Below, in pieces: positions 36,017 through 40,388 of a stretch of 40,388 bases of DNA. How positions within the stretch are numbered: position 1 is the stretch's first letter; every line of letters starts with the position of its first letter. This DNA comes from Methanobacteriota archaeon (GTDB taxonomy: Archaea > Thermoplasmatota > Thermoplasmata > RBG-16-68-12 > JAFNFQ01). Under the pieces are notes generated by a model. That model was not told the origin of the DNA, searched no databases, and saw only the letters and a program-made list of their open reading frames with translations. The translations under genes were made by a program, and so were the position numbers. The stretch covers positions 1 through 40,388 of the forward strand of contig JAFNFQ010000069.1 in assembly GCA_017885655.1 (NCBI GenBank), read 5' to 3'.

Positions 36017-36832
36017 ATGAACGGAATCACCGACTACTACGACCGGCACCGCGAGCGCGAATGGGAGAGACTCGAACGGCGGCACCGGACTGAGTTCGCT
36101 CTCACGATGCGTTCCTTGAAGGAACACCTGCCTGCCGCACCCGCCCGCGTTCTGGATGTCGGGGGAGGACCGGGCCGCTATGCCATCGCCCTCTCCCAAC
36201 TGGGCCATCGTGTGACCCTCCTCGATGCTGCTCCAGGTTGTCTTGAGCTCGCGAGGAAGAAGGCCGCAGAGGCGGAGGTGCAGCTCGCCGCAATCGAGTC
36301 AGGTGATGCCCGGGATCTTTCACGGTTCAAGGACGAGATGTTTGATGCGGTCCTGCTGATGGGTCCTCTCTACCATCTGATCGAGGAGAAAGACCGCAGG
36401 CTCGCCCTCCGGGAAGGAAGGCGGGTACTCCGCTCAGGCGGGCTCGTGTTCGCGGCCTTCCTCACCCGTTTCGCCCCGATCAGGGCCATAGCCAAGGAGA
36501 GCCCCGAGTGGCCTCTCGAGAACCGACAACGGTTTGCCCGGATCCTTGCGGAAGGCGTGTACCAGAGTTCCCCCGGCGAGGAGGGCTTTCCCACCGCCTA
36601 CTACGTCCACCCGACCGAGATCAAGCCCTTGATGGAGAGCGAGGGCTTCGAGACCCTGGACCTGCTTGCCTGCGAGGGTGTCGTCAGCCAGGTCGAAGAG
36701 AAGTTGAACGAGCTGCCGCCGCACGCCTTTGAGATGTGGGCTGATCTGAACTACAGGCTCGGACGAGACCCGAGCGTGCACGGGGGAGCGGAGCACATGT
36801 TGTACGTTGGCAGGAAGCCGAAGCGACTCTGA
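36017..36832 (+). CDS. SAM-dependent class I methyltransferase
   Basis: VLDVGGGPGRYAIALSQLGHRVTLLDAAPG motif I; DAVLLMGPLYHLIEEKDR. Confidence 0.9.
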   Translation: MNGITDYYDRHREREWERLERRHRTEFALTMRSLKEHLPAAPARVLDVGGGPGRYAIALSQLGHRVTLLDAAPGCLELARKKAAEAEVQLAAIESGDARDLSRFKDEMFDAVLLMGPLYHLIEEKDRRLALREGRRVLRSGGLVFAAFLTRFAPIRAIAKESPEWPLENRQRFARILAEGVYQSSPGEEGFPTAYYVHPTEIKPLMESEGFETLDLLACEGVVSQVEEKLNELPPHAFEMWADLNYRLGRDPSVHGGAEHMLYVGRKPKRL

Positions 36833-36995
36833 GGAATGCGGCTGCATGCGGGATGACGTCACTGTGGATAGACGGCAGACCTCGACTCGCGAAGTTGCCA
36901 TGGCCGCGTCCCGACTTGACGCACAAAGAAGTGCACCAAAGTCATTATAGGCAACTGTCATCGTTCCTGATGGCGGGAGGCGGAATGAGACGAGG

Positions 36996-39900
36996 ATGTC
37001 TGCAAGGGCGCATCGGTCATTAAAGTGCGTTTTCGTGCTTCTGGTATCGTTCTCCGTGTCAGCGTCGTCGCTGCTGATCCACCACTCATCGCAACAGGCC
37101 ACGGCTGCCCCCACAACTTCGCCAGGGAGTGAAGTTGAGGCACGGGTTCTCAGTTCCCTGGGCGGGTACTTCATCGAGAACAAAGGTCAGGTAACGGACG
37201 GTGACCGCTACTATGTGACAGGCAACCCCGCGGTAGCGTTTAGGGACGACGGGGTACTGTTCGTATTCAGGGATTCGAGCAGAGATAGGCTTTCTCTTGA
37301 TAATCAGTCCGCCGTTGAGCCAATGTCCTCCGAAAGGATGACCGCGTACATGCTCCGTTTCGACGGAGCCGCAGAGGTCAGGCCGATTGGCATCAACCCC
37401 CTTCCGTTCAACAGCAACTTCTTCATCGGGAACGTCCCGAGCAGATGGAAGACCAACGTGCCGAACTATCAAGGAATCCTCTACCGGAATCTCTACGACG
37501 GCATAGATCTGGCTTACCACTTTGAATCCGGACGCGTCAAATATGAGTTCATTCTCCATCCAGGTGCCGACCCGTCGAGCATCATCACCAGATACGAGGG
37601 CGTTGACGATGTGGTGCTGCAAGGAGGCGACTTGGTATTCCAAACAGGCACGGGAGAGATCAGAGACTCTGCCCCGATCGCCTACCAAGGCGCGGATGAA
37701 GTCCGATGCGCCTTCGCGCTGCGCGAGCACTGGCAAGTTGGTTTCGACTGCGGGCCATGGGACCGCTCCCGCGAGCTCGTAATCGATCCCCTCATGTACT
37801 CCACATACCTCGGCGGTGGCCTTACGGACGAAGGATGGTCAATTGCAGTTGACTCCGCCGGTGACGCCTACGTGACCGGTGAGACCAGGTCCGCGGACTT
37901 CCCCGTCACCCCAGGTGTCTTCGACGCGACCTTCGGCGGGGAATCCGATGCATTCGTGGCCAAGCTGAATCCCACAGGCAGTTCCCTCATCTATTGCACG
38001 TACCTTGGCGGTATCTATAGAGATGTGGGGCACGCGATTGCAATCGACTCCGCCGGCGACGCCTACTTCACCGGAGACACGTATTCACCGGACTTCCCCG
38101 TCACCCCCAGCGCCTTCGACACGACCTTCGCGGGAATCTCCAATGTATTCGTGGCTGAGCTGAATCCCACGGGCAGTTCCCTCATTTACTCCACCTACCT
38201 TGGCGGTAACGGTGGGGCTGGAGGATGGTCGATTGCGGTGGACCCCGCCGGCGACGTCTACGTGACCGGGGGCGCATCAGCGGACTTCCCTGTCACCCCA
38301 GGCGCCTTCGATACGACTTACGATGGGGGGCTGGAAGCGTTCGTTACGAAACTGGACCACACGGGCAGTTCCCTCATTTACTCCACCTATCTTGGCGGGG
38401 GCGGCGAGATTAGAGAGATTTCCGTTGCGATAGACCCTGCCGGCTACGCTTACGTGACCGGAGCCACGAATTCGCCGAACTTCCCCGTGACCCCCGGCGC
38501 CTTCGACACCTCCTACAGCGCGTTCGGCGGGTCGCCAAACGCATTCGTGGCGAAGCTGGATCCCACTGGCAGTTCCCTCATCTACTCCACCTACCTTGGC
38601 GGTAGCGTTGCGGATGAAGGACTCTCAATCGCGATAGACTCCGCCGGCGACGCTTACGTGACCGGTGAGACGGCTTCAACGGACTTCCCCGGAACGCCCA
38701 GTTCATTCGACACGACAATCAATGGCAGATGGGACGCTTTCGCGGCCAAGCTGAACGCGGCTGGCACCGCTCTCGTCTACGCCACATTCCTGGGTGGCGT
38801 TGAGGATGATGTGGGCTTGAGCATCACCGTCGACCCCTCAGGCAACGCCTATTTGACCGGTGAGACTTCCTCCGCGAACTTCCCCGTCACGCCCGGAGCT
38901 TTCGACACGTCTTATAACGGGATAAGAGACGCATTCGTGGCGAAGCTGGATCCCACGGGCAATTCCCTCATCTACTCCACCTACCTTGGCGGTAGCAATC
39001 CGGATGGAGGATTCTCAATTAAGGTAGACTCCGCCGGCGACGCCTATTTGACTGGATACACATATTCAGCGGACTTCCCCGTCACCCCAGACGCCTTCGA
39101 CAAGACCCTCAACGGAGTGGACGACGCATTCGTGGTGAAGCCGAGACTGTTTAACACTCCTCCTGCGATGACTATCACCTTCCCCTCGGGCGGCGAGGTA
39201 TGGACCCAGGGCAGCTCTCACACAATCATCTGGACAGCCTCTGACAACGAGGACCCGTCATCCGCGCTCCGCGTTTGGATTAACTACACGTCCGGTGCAG
39301 GGGACGGCAGCGTCTGCGGGCCCGTCGCCGGCGACGTCGGATCTTGTCCCTGGACTCTGCCGACAATCGTCGCGACTGACGTCGTCCTCAACGGCACCGT
39401 CATCGACACTGGAGACCTGAAGGGATACGGCAAAAGCGGGCCATTCGCAATTCAGGCGCCGCAGCCGGTCAACACCCCTCCCACCGTCACGATAACCTCG
39501 CCGACCGGCGGGGAAGAGTTCCTCAAAGGCTCCTCCCACACCATCACCTGGACGATGCATGACGACCAGGACATCAACGCGAATCTTACAATCTATGTCA
39601 ACTACACGACGCGAGGGGTCACGAACAAAATCGTGGCGGGTCTGAAGGGACAGGAAAGCTACCAGTGGGAACTTCCTGAGATAGAGGCGAATGATGTCAC
39701 AGTCAACATCACGGTTGTGGACACGGGGGGCCTGAAGGGCTACGATGACAGCGGCCCGTTCACCATCATGGCGCCAGAGGAACTGCCGCAGCGCAATGAG
39801 ACGAACTACAAGCCCATCGTGGCGGCAGTGTTCGCGATCATCCTGGCGGTGGCGGGAATCTGGTCGTCGAAAAGGAGGCCCTGGAAAAGACGAGATGGGA

Positions 39901-40133
39901 GAGATACGGCGCTGAAGGCTTTCGTAGTCTTTTCACTGCCGTTCGTCCTTGCAGAGGCGGGGACAGGCGTCGTGTCCTTCCTTACGGGACAGCTCTCAAT
40001 ACCCCCCGTGATGGGAATAGGTACGGCCGTCGATCTGGCAATTCTGATAGCAGGGATTTTGGTTGCAGCCTTGACGGCATCCAAAGAGAGGGCGCCTGCG
40101 GGGGAACAGATGGGCAATTCAAAGAGCCGTTGA
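36996..40133 (+). CDS. SBBP-repeat (beta-propeller) surface protein with N-terminal DUF7948-like region, two tandem Ig-like domains and C-terminal TM helices
   Basis: ENKGQVTDGDRYYVTGNPAVAF...; seven copies of STYLGG..D.G.SIAVDSAGDAYVTG.T.S.DFPVTPGAFDT...DAFVAKLDPTGSSLIY; two NTPP.(V)TIT.P.GGE....GSSHTI.WT domains; three hydrophobic segments at the C-terminus. Confidence 0.88.
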   Translation: MSARAHRSLKCVFVLLVSFSVSASSLLIHHSSQQATAAPTTSPGSEVEARVLSSLGGYFIENKGQVTDGDRYYVTGNPAVAFRDDGVLFVFRDSSRDRLSLDNQSAVEPMSSERMTAYMLRFDGAAEVRPIGINPLPFNSNFFIGNVPSRWKTNVPNYQGILYRNLYDGIDLAYHFESGRVKYEFILHPGADPSSIITRYEGVDDVVLQGGDLVFQTGTGEIRDSAPIAYQGADEVRCAFALREHWQVGFDCGPWDRSRELVIDPLMYSTYLGGGLTDEGWSIAVDSAGDAYVTGETRSADFPVTPGVFDATFGGESDAFVAKLNPTGSSLIYCTYLGGIYRDVGHAIAIDSAGDAYFTGDTYSPDFPVTPSAFDTTFAGISNVFVAELNPTGSSLIYSTYLGGNGGAGGWSIAVDPAGDVYVTGGASADFPVTPGAFDTTYDGGLEAFVTKLDHTGSSLIYSTYLGGGGEIREISVAIDPAGYAYVTGATNSPNFPVTPGAFDTSYSAFGGSPNAFVAKLDPTGSSLIYSTYLGGSVADEGLSIAIDSAGDAYVTGETASTDFPGTPSSFDTTINGRWDAFAAKLNAAGTALVYATFLGGVEDDVGLSITVDPSGNAYLTGETSSANFPVTPGAFDTSYNGIRDAFVAKLDPTGNSLIYSTYLGGSNPDGGFSIKVDSAGDAYLTGYTYSADFPVTPDAFDKTLNGVDDAFVVKPRLFNTPPAMTITFPSGGEVWTQGSSHTIIWTASDNEDPSSALRVWINYTSGAGDGSVCGPVAGDVGSCPWTLPTIVATDVVLNGTVIDTGDLKGYGKSGPFAIQAPQPVNTPPTVTITSPTGGEEFLKGSSHTITWTMHDDQDINANLTIYVNYTTRGVTNKIVAGLKGQESYQWELPEIEANDVTVNITVVDTGGLKGYDDSGPFTIMAPEELPQRNETNYKPIVAAVFAIILAVAGIWSSKRRPWKRRDGRDTALKAFVVFSLPFVLAEAGTGVVSFLTGQLSIPPVMGIGTAVDLAILIAGILVAALTASKERAPAGEQMGNSKSR
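37791..39140 (+). repeat. Seven in-frame tandem repeats, period about 195 bp (65 aa)
   Basis: Anchor 'ctcatctactccacctaccttggcgg' (and variants) starts at about 37791, 37986, 38181, 38373, 38577, 38772 and 38967. Confidence 0.9.
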
Positions 40134-40135
40134 CG

Positions 40136-40159
40136 GGCGGTGAACCACCATTCACCGCC
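40136..40159. other. Perfect 9-bp inverted repeat with 6-nt loop, directly after the SBBP gene stop
   Basis: GGCGGTGAA-ccacca-TTCACCGCC, 2 nt after the TGA at 40131-40133. Confidence 0.75.
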
Positions 40160-40251
40160 ACAAGATTCGGCAGCAGCTGCAAGTCCTGCGAGGCCACGGA
40201 ATCGTGGAGTTGCTCGGTGGGGGGCTTCCGCCGAGTTCGGTGATGTCCTGA
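40141..40251 (+). pseudogene. Degenerate fragment resembling the C-terminal HTH of Dam-replacing/DpnI-type restriction endonucleases
   Basis: My frame translation: TTIHRHKIRQQLQVLRGHGIVELLGGGLPPSSVMS*. 'KIRQQLQVLR..GIVE.LG.G' matches the remembered consensus of that HTH; no upstream catalytic domain. Confidence 0.45.
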
Positions 40252-40338
40252 ATGTGGTCACGACCTCGTGGGGAGACACCTCGATGAGGTCGAAATGACG
40301 AGGCTCTACGATGACGTGCACGACGGCAAGCCGATTGA

Positions 40339-40388
40339 CCTCTGGATCACGATTGCGAATGGCCTTCACGAGCCTCGTGATCCAGAGG
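40339..40388. repeat. Perfect 14-bp inverted repeat reaching the window end
   Basis: CCTCTGGATCACGA (40339-40352) and TCGTGATCCAGAGG (40375-40388), 22-nt spacer. Confidence 0.8.

Overview
GC-rich archaeal chromosomal window, probably an uncultured Thermoplasmatota-like euryarchaeon. Basis for the archaeal call: PurP, KptA and DtdA homologues, split TadB/TadC-type pilus proteins, an archaeal type IV pilin, and TATA boxes with probable leaderless starts. Housekeeping content: COG2403-type GTPase (cut by the left edge), MBL-fold exonuclease, PPC/DUF296 protein, MFS transporter, thiolase, acyl-CoA dehydrogenase, FixC-like flavoprotein, FolD, formate-THF ligase, PurP, Ca2+/cation antiporter, KptA, DtdA and a methyltransferase. 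The accessory core (about 13.5-29.1 kb) has a RAD55/KaiC-like ATPase, a coiled-coil/zinc-ribbon protein, and a 1856-aa CARDB surface protein whose C-terminus is one TM helix followed by zinc ribbons. It continues with a pilus-type operon of two intact secretion ATPases bracketing split TadC/TadB-like proteins, a pseudopilin-like protein, and a divergent pilin lying between two apparent transposase remnants in 'inside-out' order. The right end has a frameshifted NosD-like surface protein, a 1045-aa SBBP/beta-propeller surface protein with seven ~195-bp repeats, and a degenerate fragment resembling the HTH of Dam-replacing/DpnI restriction enzymes. The best candidate for an undescribed system is the dual-ATPase pilus locus with the adjacent zinc-ribbon/CARDB module. 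All functional assignments are by eye; no database searches were run.
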